DNA of 64,000 nucleotides, from positions 124,001-188,000 of the forward strand of contig NZ_BDAX01000018.1 in NCBI RefSeq assembly GCF_001612665.1. The letters run 5' to 3'. This DNA is from Nocardia alba NBRC 108234 (GTDB lineage: Bacteria > Actinomycetota > Actinomycetes > Mycobacteriales > Mycobacteriaceae). Under the pieces are notes generated by a model. That model did not search any database, was not told where the DNA came from, and saw only the letters and a program-made list of their open reading frames with translations. Both the position numbers and the translations under genes were made by a program. This document shows positions 9,433 to 17,766 of the stretch, one piece after another (the stretch's first letter is position 1; each line of letters opens with the position of its first letter).

Positions 9433-10821
9433 TCACGGCGCCACGGGAGCGGGCGTGAACGCGCCGTGCCAGGCCCGGGCGGGGTGGGTATCGGGCAGGA
9501 TGTTGTCGGCGCCCGTCAGTTTGCGGCGCAGGGTGCCGGGACTGTACTCGTGTTGGGCCAGACCTCGCGCACGCAGAACCGGCACCACATGGTCGGCGAA
9601 TTCGGCGAAACTGCCGGGGGTCACCAGATATTGCAGGTTGATGCCGTCGACACCGGCGTCTTGCCAGCGTTCGAGTTCGTCGGCGATCTGCTCGGGGGTT
9701 CCCACGATCCGGGTGGCTTGCTGTTTGTGCCGAACGAAATCCGCGATGGTGACATCGGTTCGCCCACCCGCCGCGCGAATCAGTCCCTCGATGGCGCTGC
9801 GAGTGCCCTGCACCTGATCGGCCAGATCACCGATCGGGGTGTCGGTCGGCAACCCGCCGAAATCGATGCCGATGCTGCCGCTGCGGTGGGCCAGCAATCC
9901 GGTCTCGCTGAACGAGGAGTCCAGATCGGCGGCTTTGCGGCGCGCTTCGTATTCCGAGGAGCCCACGATCACGGTCAGTCCTTGAAAGAACTTGATGTCA
10001 CCGCGTGCCCGGCCGGCCGCGGCGGCCAGACCTCGCGTGTGTTCGATGACCTCGCGTGCGGCTTCGGGTGAGCCCTGGCTGATGAACACCCCCTCGGCGT
10101 GCCGGGCGGCGAACGCTCGGCCGGCCGCCGAGGTGCCGGCTTGGAACAGAACCGGGGTGCGCTGAGGTGAGGGCGCCGACAGGTGCGGGCCCTCCACCGA
10201 ATACCGGGGGCTGTGGTGGTTGATCTTGTGAACCCGGGCGGGGTCGGCATGGATTCCGCGTTCGCGATCCCGGACCAGGGCACCGTCGTCCCATGACCCC
10301 TCCCAAAGTTTGTAGACCACTTCCGCGTATTCCTCGGCCCACTCGTAGCGGCTGTCGTGCGCCAAGCGGTCCGACAGCCCGAAGTTACGCGCGGAGTTGC
10401 GCAGTGCGCTGGTGACGATGTTCCAGCCGATCCGTCCGCCGGAGAGGTGATCGAGGGTCGAGATCTTGCGGGCGAAGGAGAACGGGTGATCTTGCAGGAC
10501 CGAGCTGGTGATCACGATCCCGAGATGCTCGGTCGCCGCCGCCAACGCCGAAACCAGCGCGGCGGGATCATGGTTGGGGATTTGCAGGCCCTCGGTGACG
10601 TGGGTGTCCCAGCCGCCGTCGTAGTCGTCGTAGAGGCCGACGACATCGGCGAAGAACACCGAGTCGAAGGTGCCTCGTTCGAGGATCGCGACCAATTCGA
10701 GCCAGGGGTCGAGGGTGTGGAATTCGGTTTGGCGGGTGTCGTCGCGCCGCCAGGTGCCATAGGAGACGTGGGTGGCGGTGTTCATGGTGAACGCGTTGAG
10801 CAGCAGCCGGGGGCGAGTCAT
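9433..10821 (-). CDS. NtaA/SnaA-family FMNH2-dependent monooxygenase (462 aa)
   Basis: LLM TIM-barrel protein. LLLNAFTMNT forms the first strand, FFADVVGLYDDYDGGWDTH lines the active-site mouth, LDHLSGGRIGWNIVTS lies around residues 123-138 and NSARNFG at 142-148. VLFQAGTSAAGRAFAARHAEGVF is the conserved second half, and the tail is GLAQHEYSPGTLRRKL. The 'N-x-x-T' loop and 'ARNFG' phosphate contact, which several dead paralogues lose, are intact, so it is probably active. It is the last gene of the importer B operon, 24 bases after the 10846-12084 LLM. FMNH2 must be supplied in trans. Substrate unknown. Confidence 0.88.
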   Translation of the reverse strand: MTRPRLLLNAFTMNTATHVSYGTWRRDDTRQTEFHTLDPWLELVAILERGTFDSVFFADVVGLYDDYDGGWDTHVTEGLQIPNHDPAALVSALAAATEHLGIVITSSVLQDHPFSFARKISTLDHLSGGRIGWNIVTSALRNSARNFGLSDRLAHDSRYEWAEEYAEVVYKLWEGSWDDGALVRDRERGIHADPARVHKINHHSPRYSVEGPHLSAPSPQRTPVLFQAGTSAAGRAFAARHAEGVFISQGSPEAAREVIEHTRGLAAAAGRARGDIKFFQGLTVIVGSSEYEARRKAADLDSSFSETGLLAHRSGSIGIDFGGLPTDTPIGDLADQVQGTRSAIEGLIRAAGGRTDVTIADFVRHKQQATRIVGTPEQIADELERWQDAGVDGINLQYLVTPGSFAEFADHVVPVLRARGLAQHEYSPGTLRRKLTGADNILPDTHPARAWHGAFTPAPVAP

Positions 10822-10845
10822 CGTCGGTCGTTTCCTCTCGGGGGT

Positions 10846-12084
10846 TCAGCCGGTGTGTTGGGTGATGTTGGCGCGCAAGGTGGTACCGGCGTACTCACGG
10901 CGGTAGACCCCGCGTTCCTGCAGCAGGGGGACTACCCGGTCGACGAAATCGCGCAGTGAGCTGACGCTGAGGTTGAATCCGTCGGCCGAGCCGCGCCGCT
11001 GCCACCCGATCAGATCCTCGGCGATCGATTCCGGAGTGCCGAACAGTCGCCGATGCCCGCCACCGCCGACCACCAGGAATCGACGCAGCGACAATCGGGT
11101 GTCGCGGGCCAATTCGACGCCACCGCGCGCGAAGCCGATCGAGCGTGCGTCCTCGCCGTATGCGAGGTCGGGCACCGGGCCGTCGAGATCGAGATCGGTT
11201 ACCTCCCACCCATATCGCTCGGCGAAACGCTCTGCCAGACCGTTGTTCTCGACTTCGGCCTCGGCCTCGCCCAGCAGCCGGGCGACCTCGGCCTCGGTGC
11301 TGCCCACAGTCAGATTCAAGCCGGGCAGCACCTGCACGTCGCGGCCGCGCCGGGCTCGGGCCGCGCTGTTGAGCCGTGCCCGAAACCGCGCCGACGCTGA
11401 CTCCTCCACACCGACGGTGAACACCGCGTCGGCGAATTCGGCTGCCAGCGCCAGCCCGTCGTCGGACCCACCCGCCTGATAGACCACCGGAATCCCCTGA
11501 CGCGATTTCGGTAACTGCAGGGGCCCGGCGACGGCGAAGAATTCGCCACGATGGTCGATCGGGGTGCGCTGGAGGTTCGCCGGGTCCCACCGGTCGGCGA
11601 CATCGTCGGTCCAACTGCGCCACAGCGCGAGCACCACCTCGGCGAATTCTGTGGCCCGGCGGTAGCGCTCGGCACGCGGCGGCGGGGAATCGAGTCCGAA
11701 GTTACGGGCGACGGTCGGTTCCATCGTGGTGATGATGTTCCAGCCGGCCCTGCCACCGGAGAGATGATCGATGGACAGGATCGCCCGTGCCAGCTGATAC
11801 GGCTGGGCGTAGGTCGTGGACGCGGTGGCGATCAGCCCGATGCGTTCGGTTTCGCGGGCGATGGCAGGCAACACGGTCAACGGATCGAGCGCCCAACCGA
11901 ACCCGTTGGCTCCCGGCGGCGGGATCGCCTGGGAGTCGGCGAAGAAGACCGCGTCGAGCCGTCCCTGTTCGGCCAGTTTCGCAGCTTCTGTGAATTCCTC
12001 GATATCGATGAAGGGATGCTGGCCGGGTACTTCGGTGCCCAATGGGCCGGGCAGCAGATTCACATTGAACCGCAGGTAGGTCAT
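10846..12084 (-). CDS. NtaA/SnaA-family FMNH2-dependent monooxygenase (412 aa)
   Basis: LLM protein with FNVNLLPGPLG at the N-terminus, LDAVFFADSQAIPP, IDHLSGGRAGWNIITT (105-120) and TVARNFG (124-130). VVYQAGGSDDGLALAAEFADAVF, then GHRRLFGTPESIAEDLIGWQRRGSADGFNL, complete the C-terminal half. At 412 residues it is at the compact end of the family. ATG overlaps the stop of the importer B ATPase gene by four bases (ATGA), so it is translationally coupled to the transporter. That coupling is strong evidence that transported ligand and enzyme substrate are linked. Confidence 0.88.
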   Translation of the reverse strand: MTYLRFNVNLLPGPLGTEVPGQHPFIDIEEFTEAAKLAEQGRLDAVFFADSQAIPPPGANGFGWALDPLTVLPAIARETERIGLIATASTTYAQPYQLARAILSIDHLSGGRAGWNIITTMEPTVARNFGLDSPPPRAERYRRATEFAEVVLALWRSWTDDVADRWDPANLQRTPIDHRGEFFAVAGPLQLPKSRQGIPVVYQAGGSDDGLALAAEFADAVFTVGVEESASARFRARLNSAARARRGRDVQVLPGLNLTVGSTEAEVARLLGEAEAEVENNGLAERFAERYGWEVTDLDLDGPVPDLAYGEDARSIGFARGGVELARDTRLSLRRFLVVGGGGHRRLFGTPESIAEDLIGWQRRGSADGFNLSVSSLRDFVDRVVPLLQERGVYRREYAGTTLRANITQHTG

Positions 12085-13739
12085 GCTGACACCGCCGTCT
12101 CGGCGCCGACGGTGACCAGCGCACGGTCGCGTGCGGCCAACACCGGCCCGTAACGGCGGCCGGGGATCGAGGCGAGTAGTTCCTGGGTGTACTCGTGGCG
12201 TGGACGGTCGAATATGTCGGCGACCGAACCGGTCTCGACCAATTTCCCACGGCGTAGGACGCCGATGTCGTCGGAGATCTGACGCACGACGGCGAGGTCG
12301 TGGGAGATGAACAGGTACGTGACTCCGAGTTCGCGTTGAAGGCGCTGCAACAGCGCCAAGATCTGTGCCTGCGTGACCACATCCAGCGCCGACAGCGCCT
12401 CGTCCAGCACGATCACTTCCGCGCCGAGTGCCAGTGCCCTGGCGATGGCGACGCGCTGTTGCTGGCCCCCGGACAGGTCGCGAGACCGACGACGGACGAA
12501 CTCGACGGGCAACCCGACCTGTTCGAGCAACTCCACCACCCTGGCACGCCGCTCGGCCCGGTCACCGATCCCGAATTCGACAAGGGGCTCGGCGATGACG
12601 CGCTCCACGGTGAAGCGTGGGTCCAGCGCGATCTGCGGATTCTGATACACGTATTGAATACGTCGCCAGTACTCACGGCGGGTGCGAAAGTTACGTTGAT
12701 CCTGACGGACCCCGTCCAACTCGACTGTGCCCGAGGTCGCTTCGACCAGACCGAGTACCAGCCGCGCTGTCGTGGACTTTCCTGATCCCGACTCCCCCAC
12801 CAGCGAGAAAGTAGTGCCGCGGCGAATCTGGAACGACACGTCGTCGACCGCTGCGACACTCGTGCTGCCCCCGCCCCGAACCCCGAACCGCTTGACCAGG
12901 TTGGTGGCGCGCACCAGTACCTCGGTGCCGGTGTCGCGGGCCCGGGTGTGGCTGTCGCGGAAGTGCACCGCCGCCGCGTCGAGCAGCACGCCGGTGTACC
13001 GGTGCTCGGGCGCGCGTACCACCTGCGCCACCGGACCCTGTTCGAGCAGTTCGCCGCCGCGCATGACCAGTACCTGGGTGGCGTGGTCGGTGGCCAACGC
13101 CAGATCGTGGGTGACGAACAGTACCGACGTGTTGTGTTCGGCGGTGAGTCGATCGAACACCGCGAGTACCTGTTTCTGCACGGTGACATCGAGGGCCGAG
13201 GTGGGTTCGTCGGCGATGAGCAGGCGAGGGTCGAGGCCGAACGCGATGGCGATGAGCACCCGCTGTTTCAACCCGCCCGACAACTCGTGCGGATATTGGC
13301 GCAGACGTTGCGCGGCGCGATCGATGCCCACCTGATCGAGGAGTTCGATCGAGCGGCGCCGGATCTCGTGGCGTCCGAGGCCGCGATGATGCAACCGGAA
13401 CACCTCGCCCACCTGGCGACCGATGGTCAGCACCGGGTTCAGCGACAGCGCCGGGTCCTGCGGAACGAGGCCGACGCTGGTGCCGCGCAGTTTCGTGAAC
13501 TGTCGCGGGTGCAGGCCGACGAGTTGGTGACCGTCGAGTTCGATCGAGCCGGTGATCTTCGCCTGCCGGGGCAGCAGGCCGGTGACGGCGTTGGTGACGG
13601 TGGATTTGCCCGAGCCCGATTCGCCGACCAACGCGACGAATTCGCCGGCTCCGATATCGAAATCGACCCCGCTCACCACGTCCGGGCCGCCGTAGCTCAC
13701 GCGCAGGTCGCGCACCGAGAGGATCTTCTCTGCTGACAT
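12081..13739 (-). CDS. Importer B: dual-domain ABC ATPase (DppD-DppF fusion)
   Basis: 552 residues with two nucleotide-binding domains. The first has ALVGESGSGKSTVTNAV, the signature LSGGLKQRVLIAIA and LLIADEPTSALDVTVQ. The second has SLVGESGSGKSTTARLV, LSGGQQQRVAIARALALG and VIVLDEALSALDVVTQ. The Q-loop phrases GLVPQDPALSLNPVL and QYVYQNPQIALDPRF are the oligopeptide-family type. The last domain ends with the EYTQELLASIPG element. ATG at 13737-13739 follows a GGGAAA ribosome site, 14 bases after the permease stop. Confidence 0.93.
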   Translation of the reverse strand: MSAEKILSVRDLRVSYGGPDVVSGVDFDIGAGEFVALVGESGSGKSTVTNAVTGLLPRQAKITGSIELDGHQLVGLHPRQFTKLRGTSVGLVPQDPALSLNPVLTIGRQVGEVFRLHHRGLGRHEIRRRSIELLDQVGIDRAAQRLRQYPHELSGGLKQRVLIAIAFGLDPRLLIADEPTSALDVTVQKQVLAVFDRLTAEHNTSVLFVTHDLALATDHATQVLVMRGGELLEQGPVAQVVRAPEHRYTGVLLDAAAVHFRDSHTRARDTGTEVLVRATNLVKRFGVRGGGSTSVAAVDDVSFQIRRGTTFSLVGESGSGKSTTARLVLGLVEATSGTVELDGVRQDQRNFRTRREYWRRIQYVYQNPQIALDPRFTVERVIAEPLVEFGIGDRAERRARVVELLEQVGLPVEFVRRRSRDLSGGQQQRVAIARALALGAEVIVLDEALSALDVVTQAQILALLQRLQRELGVTYLFISHDLAVVRQISDDIGVLRRGKLVETGSVADIFDRPRHEYTQELLASIPGRRYGPVLAARDRALVTVGAETAVSA

Positions 13740-13753
13740 GGGATTTCCCTATT

Positions 13754-14623
13754 TCACAAGCGGCCGAGAGTGAGCAGCGAACGGCTCACCCGGTTGAAAG
13801 CCAGAACGACGACGATGACGATCACGCCGGGCAGGGTGGTCAGCCACCACGCGGTGGCCAGATAGGTGCGTCCCTCGGCGACCAGCGCGCCCCACTCGGG
13901 AGTGGGCGGGATGGTTCCGTAGCCGAGGAATCCCAGCGCGGCGATGGACAGGATCGCGGCACCGAACTCGACCGCGACCAAGGACAGGACCGGTCCCGCC
14001 GAGTTGGGCAGCACGTGTTTGAACAGCGAGCTCCAAAATCCCGCGCCCGAGATATGGGCCGCCTCGACGAATTCCGATGTCCGTACCCGCAATGCCTCGG
14101 ATCGGGTGAGGCGGGCGAACGGCGCGATCGCGGAGATGCCGATCCCGATCGAGACCGCGGTGGGGCTCGGTCCGATCGTCGCGACGATGCACAACGCGAG
14201 CAACAGGCCGGGAATGGCCAGCAGCACGTCCACCAGCCGCAGTATCACGACCTCCACCGGCCCGGGCGCGGACGCGGCGACCACGCCGAGCAACGCGCCG
14301 ACCACCAACCCGATCAGGATCGCGACGGCGGCGCCCTGCAGGGTGTGCGCGGTGCCGAATACGACGCGGGCGTAAACGTCTCGACCGAGGAAGTCGGTGC
14401 CGAACCAGTTCTCGAGGCTGGGCGGCAAGAAACGCTTGCGGCCGTCCCCGACGATCGGATCATGGGCGGTGAACAGCGAGGGGAACACTACCCAGAGACC
14501 GACCACTGCCAGTATCGCGATCGCGATACCTTGGGTGATGTTGTCGCGCAGCCACTTTCGAGCGGGCGATGCCGTGGGAGCCGAGGCCGGGGTCGACCCG
14601 CTCCGGTCGGCGAGTGTGGTCAC
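13754..14623 (-). CDS. Importer B: DppC-like ABC permease
   Basis: 289 residues. First membrane helix at about 28-52 (ITQGIAIAILAVVGLWVVF), then ENWFGTDFLGRDVYARVVFG (DppC hallmark), further hydrophobic segments, the coupling loop RLTRSEALRVRTSEFVEAA, and the end motif GYGTIPPTPEWGALVAEGR. GTG start overlaps the preceding permease gene by four bases (GTGA). It forms the channel with 14620-15663. Confidence 0.92.
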   Translation of the reverse strand: MTTLADRSGSTPASAPTASPARKWLRDNITQGIAIAILAVVGLWVVFPSLFTAHDPIVGDGRKRFLPPSLENWFGTDFLGRDVYARVVFGTAHTLQGAAVAILIGLVVGALLGVVAASAPGPVEVVILRLVDVLLAIPGLLLALCIVATIGPSPTAVSIGIGISAIAPFARLTRSEALRVRTSEFVEAAHISGAGFWSSLFKHVLPNSAGPVLSLVAVEFGAAILSIAALGFLGYGTIPPTPEWGALVAEGRTYLATAWWLTTLPGVIVIVVVLAFNRVSRSLLTLGRL

Positions 14624-15663
14624 GATGGACTCCTCGTTGGTTGACCCGGCACAGCGGCGACCGCCGGAACCGGCACGGCCGAGCCGATGGTGAGCTCATT
14701 TGCCGACCCGGCGGCGAGCTTGCGTCGCGGTACCGCGGTGACGCGCGGATCGAGCAGCGGGTAGATCAGGTCGACGACGAGATTGATCGTCACGAAGATG
14801 ACCGCCGACAACAGCACGAAACCCTGCACCAACGCGACGTCCTGCCGCGACACCGCCTCCTCGAGCACCTTGCCGACACCCGAACGGGAGAACACCGTCT
14901 CGGTGACGACCGTCCCGGTCAACAAGGTCCCCGTGGCCAGTCCGATCATCGTGAGGCCGGGCGCGGCCGCCGCCTTGACTACGTGGGTGAAGAAGACCTG
15001 ACGTTCGGTAGCGCCCTTGGCGCGCGCGACACTGACATAGGGCTGCTGATAGGCGGTATCCACGCTTTTGAGCAGCACCTGGGTGAACGGCGCCGACAGC
15101 GGGATACCGAGCACCACGGCGGGAACGATCTGCGAAAGCAAGCTGCCATCGGGGAAGATCGTCATCACCCCGAGCTGGAACGACAACACCTGCAACGCGA
15201 CCAGGCCGAGCCAGAAGGTGGGAATCGCGCTGAACAGGGCTGGCACCGAACGGGTCAGCGAGCGGACCGTGGCGTTGGTCGCCAGCACCGCGACGGTGAC
15301 GACCGACGCGGCGAGCAGCAGTGCCACCGTCAGCGCGGACACCGCGAGGGTCACCGTCGGCGCGATCACCTCCCCGATCCGTTCGGTCACCGGGCGGGCC
15401 GCGTTGAGCGAGTACCCGAAATTGCCGTGCCCGAGCAGCCACAGCTGATTCAGGTACCGCAACGGCAGTGGACGGTCGAAGCCGTAGTACTGCTTCATCG
15501 CCTCGACCAGAGTCGGATCGACCGTGCTGCCCTCGCTGATCCTGGACAGATACACCGTGATCGGATCCGAGGGCAGCAGCTCGATCGCCACGAACGTGAA
15601 GGTGTAAGCGAGCCACACCACCGCGACCGCATAGCCGGCGCGAGTGAGCAGGTAGCGCACCAT
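14620..15663 (-). CDS. Importer B: DppB-like ABC permease
   Basis: 347 residues starting MVRYLLTRAGYAVAVVWLAYTFTF. The frame is open for nine more codons, but the ATG at 15661-15663 gives the standard DppB start and lies two bases past the binding-protein stop. It has the usual long extracellular loop (YYGFDRPLPLRYLNQLWLLG), about six membrane segments and the VVTETVFSRSGVGKVLEEA coupling region. A hydrophilic C-terminal extension of about 45 residues (after LIYPLLDPRVTAV) is longer than in paralogues A and C. Confidence 0.92.
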   Translation of the reverse strand: MVRYLLTRAGYAVAVVWLAYTFTFVAIELLPSDPITVYLSRISEGSTVDPTLVEAMKQYYGFDRPLPLRYLNQLWLLGHGNFGYSLNAARPVTERIGEVIAPTVTLAVSALTVALLLAASVVTVAVLATNATVRSLTRSVPALFSAIPTFWLGLVALQVLSFQLGVMTIFPDGSLLSQIVPAVVLGIPLSAPFTQVLLKSVDTAYQQPYVSVARAKGATERQVFFTHVVKAAAAPGLTMIGLATGTLLTGTVVTETVFSRSGVGKVLEEAVSRQDVALVQGFVLLSAVIFVTINLVVDLIYPLLDPRVTAVPRRKLAAGSANELTIGSAVPVPAVAAVPGQPTRSPS

Positions 15664-15665
15664 GG

Positions 15666-17282
15666 TCAGCGCACCGCCGGGTCGATCCACGCGGACTGGA
15701 AGTCCGGGTAGGTGGCGGAGAGGAAATCGATGCGCACCTTCGGATGCGCCGCGAACACCTGTGACTCCTCCGAGGTCGGCAAGACATACGCCTTGTCGAT
15801 CAGGTACCGCTGGAGGTCTTGGACGACCCGAACACGCTCGGCCGGGTCGGTCGCGCGGCGCTCGCGCTCATAGAGAGCGAGCAGGCCGGGATCGTCCTGC
15901 AACAGAGTGGTGGCACGCGGACCGACGAAAATCGAGGCGAGGCCGTTGTAGAGCCAGGTCCGCGTCGGCGTGAGCGGCACATTCTTGTCGGTGGTCGCGG
16001 CGCTGGCGAAGGCGGGATCACCGGATCGGACATTGAGTTTGACGCCCAGGTCCGTACGCCACTGCTGCTCGATGTACTCCCAGGTGGGCTGCACCGCCGG
16101 CTGCTGGACGGCGCCGGGGATGGTGAGTTCCAGCGGTTTGCCGTCCTTGTACCGCAGACCGCCCGCACCCTTGGCCCAGCCCGCCTCGTCCAACAGCCTC
16201 TTCGCCAGTTCCACATCCGGTTTCAACCGGTCGGACAGGTCGACGAAACCCGCGTCGGCGCGATTGAGCAACGAGTACGGGCGCGGAAACGACTCCGACA
16301 GCACCGTTTCCACCAGTGTGGCGCGATCGAACCCGATCAACAGCGCTTTGCGCACGCGTTCGTCGGCGACGAACTCGTTGCCGATCCGGAACGCGGCGAA
16401 GTTCGCGGTGAGGTCGACACCGGGTTCGGCGTACACGTCGTATCCCGCGGCACGGACCGGCTTCTCGTCGAAAGGCTGGATGCCGCGCGCGACATCGACC
16501 TGTTTCGCCAACAGCGCACCACTGCGCAACCCGACTTCCGGGATGACCTTGATGACCACCTTGTCCAGGTATGCCTCGCCCTGATTACCGTCCGACGCAG
16601 GCGCCCAGGCATAGCCCGAGCGTCGGGTCAGCACGATCTCCTGATCGGGAACCTGCGATTGGAACACGAACGGACCCGACCCGACCACGTTCTCGGGGCG
16701 GCCTTGGTCGATGTTGCTCAGCGCGAGGGTTTTCGGGGCGACCAGTCCGAGGAATATCGAGGACGTCGCGAACAACAGGCTCGCATTGGGTTGTTTCAGA
16801 TGGACCGTCACCGACTTACCCGCGACCTCCGCGCGGTCATAGTCGGGCACGTAGCGACTCGGCAGGATCTGGCGGTCCTTGTTGCCCAGTCCCCACAGGT
16901 CGAAGTTGGCTTTCACGGCAGCGGCGTCGAGCGGCGTGCCGTCGCTGAAGGTGACACCGTCGCGGATGGTGAAGGTGAACTGGGTCGCGTCGGCGTTCTG
17001 CGTGAAGTCGGTGGCGATCCAGCTGACCAGCTTTTTCGTCTTCTTGTCGAAGTGGGTGAGTCGATCCAACACCGAATTCAGGGCATTGCCCGAGGTGTAG
17101 GAGCCGAGAGCCTGGGTCTGCCAGGACGCTACCGCCGCGACATCGGAGAACACCAGTGTGCCTCCACGAACGGGATCGCTGCTGCGCGAACCACGATCGA
17201 CCGAATTGCCGCCCGAGCATGCCGACAGCAGCATGGTGCTCGCGATCACACCGATTACGGCGGGACGCCAATGTATTCGCAC
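15666..17282 (-). CDS. Importer B: extracellular solute-binding lipoprotein (SBP family 5)
   Basis: 538 residues when started at the GTG at 17280-17282 (AAGG eight bases upstream), giving MRIHWRPAVIGVIAS and a lipobox LLSAC. The frame stays open to an ATG at 17396, but that adds 38 residues before the signal sequence and is not favoured. The mature domain shows RGGTLVFSDVA, IRDGVTFSDGTPLDAAAVKAN, YAWAPASDG...VVIKVIPE and EAGWAKGAGGLRYKDGKPLELT, all typical of peptide/opine-type binding proteins. First gene of the importer B operon. Confidence 0.9.
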   Translation of the reverse strand: MRIHWRPAVIGVIASTMLLSACSGGNSVDRGSRSSDPVRGGTLVFSDVAAVASWQTQALGSYTSGNALNSVLDRLTHFDKKTKKLVSWIATDFTQNADATQFTFTIRDGVTFSDGTPLDAAAVKANFDLWGLGNKDRQILPSRYVPDYDRAEVAGKSVTVHLKQPNASLLFATSSIFLGLVAPKTLALSNIDQGRPENVVGSGPFVFQSQVPDQEIVLTRRSGYAWAPASDGNQGEAYLDKVVIKVIPEVGLRSGALLAKQVDVARGIQPFDEKPVRAAGYDVYAEPGVDLTANFAAFRIGNEFVADERVRKALLIGFDRATLVETVLSESFPRPYSLLNRADAGFVDLSDRLKPDVELAKRLLDEAGWAKGAGGLRYKDGKPLELTIPGAVQQPAVQPTWEYIEQQWRTDLGVKLNVRSGDPAFASAATTDKNVPLTPTRTWLYNGLASIFVGPRATTLLQDDPGLLALYERERRATDPAERVRVVQDLQRYLIDKAYVLPTSEESQVFAAHPKVRIDFLSATYPDFQSAWIDPAVR

Positions 17283-17625
17283 TAGGGATACCTTGTTCTT
17301 TCCTCTGCCCGCGGCGGGGCGCGGCACGACGAACTGACGTTTCGAGAGAATTGCTTCGACCTGCTTCATCCGACAGATTCGCACGGAATTAGGCACTCAC
17401 GCGGCGGGCGTCTGGAAGTAGCGGCGATACCAGCAATTCAGTCTCACTGTATGTTCCTCGCCGCGTTCGAAAAAGCATTCCCCTCAACACGTTTCGAATA
17501 CGACCTTTCAGTTCCGCTTCACAGACCCGAATGCGAGCACGGCCCGTGCGAGCGTAAACCGAAACTGCACACCACGATAAGCTGCGCTTCACCCTGGATC
17601 GCTCTCGAATATCAACTGTCACACA
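17283..17625. promoter_or_regulatory. Intergenic region between importer B and the rhodanese leader
   Basis: About 340 bases, clearly less GC-rich than the flanking genes and with no believable coding frame. It should carry the leftward promoter of importer B and the rightward promoter of the rhodanese gene. On the strand of importer B the sequence AGACTGAATTGC (17436-17447, read leftward) resembles AGACTGAATCGC in the TauD promoter region at 21577-21588. The 10-mer TCACTGTATG (17444-17453) recurs inverted in the DszC-like/LLM promoter region at 23893-23902. TAAGCT at 17578-17583 could be a -10 element for the rhodanese transcript, but no -35 is evident. Confidence 0.4.
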
Positions 17626-17766
17626 ATGATCGGCGACATCGATTACTGCGTAAATAAACACCGGGTTCGACTACGCGAAAGGTGTAGCCGAACCCGGTGG
17701 TTTCGCGACAACGCCGCTGACAGACTCCGGCGGGAGACACCCGAAGTGGAAGGAACACCACCATGA
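17626..17766 (+). CDS. Possible 46-codon upstream ORF overlapping the rhodanese start
   Basis: Frame from ATG 17626 to a TGA that overlaps the rhodanese ATG as ATGA, giving a basic peptide beginning MIGDIDYCVNKHRV with Cys at positions 8 and 20. The overlap geometry is what a translationally coupled leader peptide would show. Against it: no ribosome site before the ATG, and only about 56% G/C at third positions (25 of 45 codons), far below neighbouring genes. The stem and pseudoknot bases described separately constrain the sequence instead. I regard it as probably non-coding but worth testing, since cysteine-containing leader ORFs regulate sulfur genes in mycobacteria. Confidence 0.2.
   Translation: MIGDIDYCVNKHRVRLRERCSRTRWFRDNAADRLRRETPEVEGTPP
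17660..17707 (+). ncRNA. Structured 5' leader of the rhodanese gene: predicted H-type pseudoknot
   Basis: Bases 17660-17674 pair with 17684-17698: 14 pairs and one A/C mismatch between positions 70 and 88. This leaves a nine-base loop starting GCGAAA (17675-17680). The six bases TTTCGC at 17701-17706, two bases after the stem, are the exact complement of that loop, so a second helix can form. The element ends 56 bases before the rhodanese ATG. No T-run follows, so it is not an ordinary terminator. Stem plus loop-downstream helix is a common riboswitch or ribosomal-leader architecture. It does not match the SAM-I or SAM-II consensus I can recall. No ligand is proposed. Confidence 0.5.

Noticed and set aside
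17660..17698. Rhodanese leader stem read as a simple intrinsic terminator of an upstream transcript
   Set aside because: There is no upstream co-directional gene to terminate and no T-run. The loop-downstream complementarity fits a regulatory pseudoknot better.
17660..17762. SAM-I, SAM-II or T-box riboswitch before the rhodanese
   Set aside because: None of the conserved core sequences I can recall for these classes is present; only a generic pseudoknot shape is seen.
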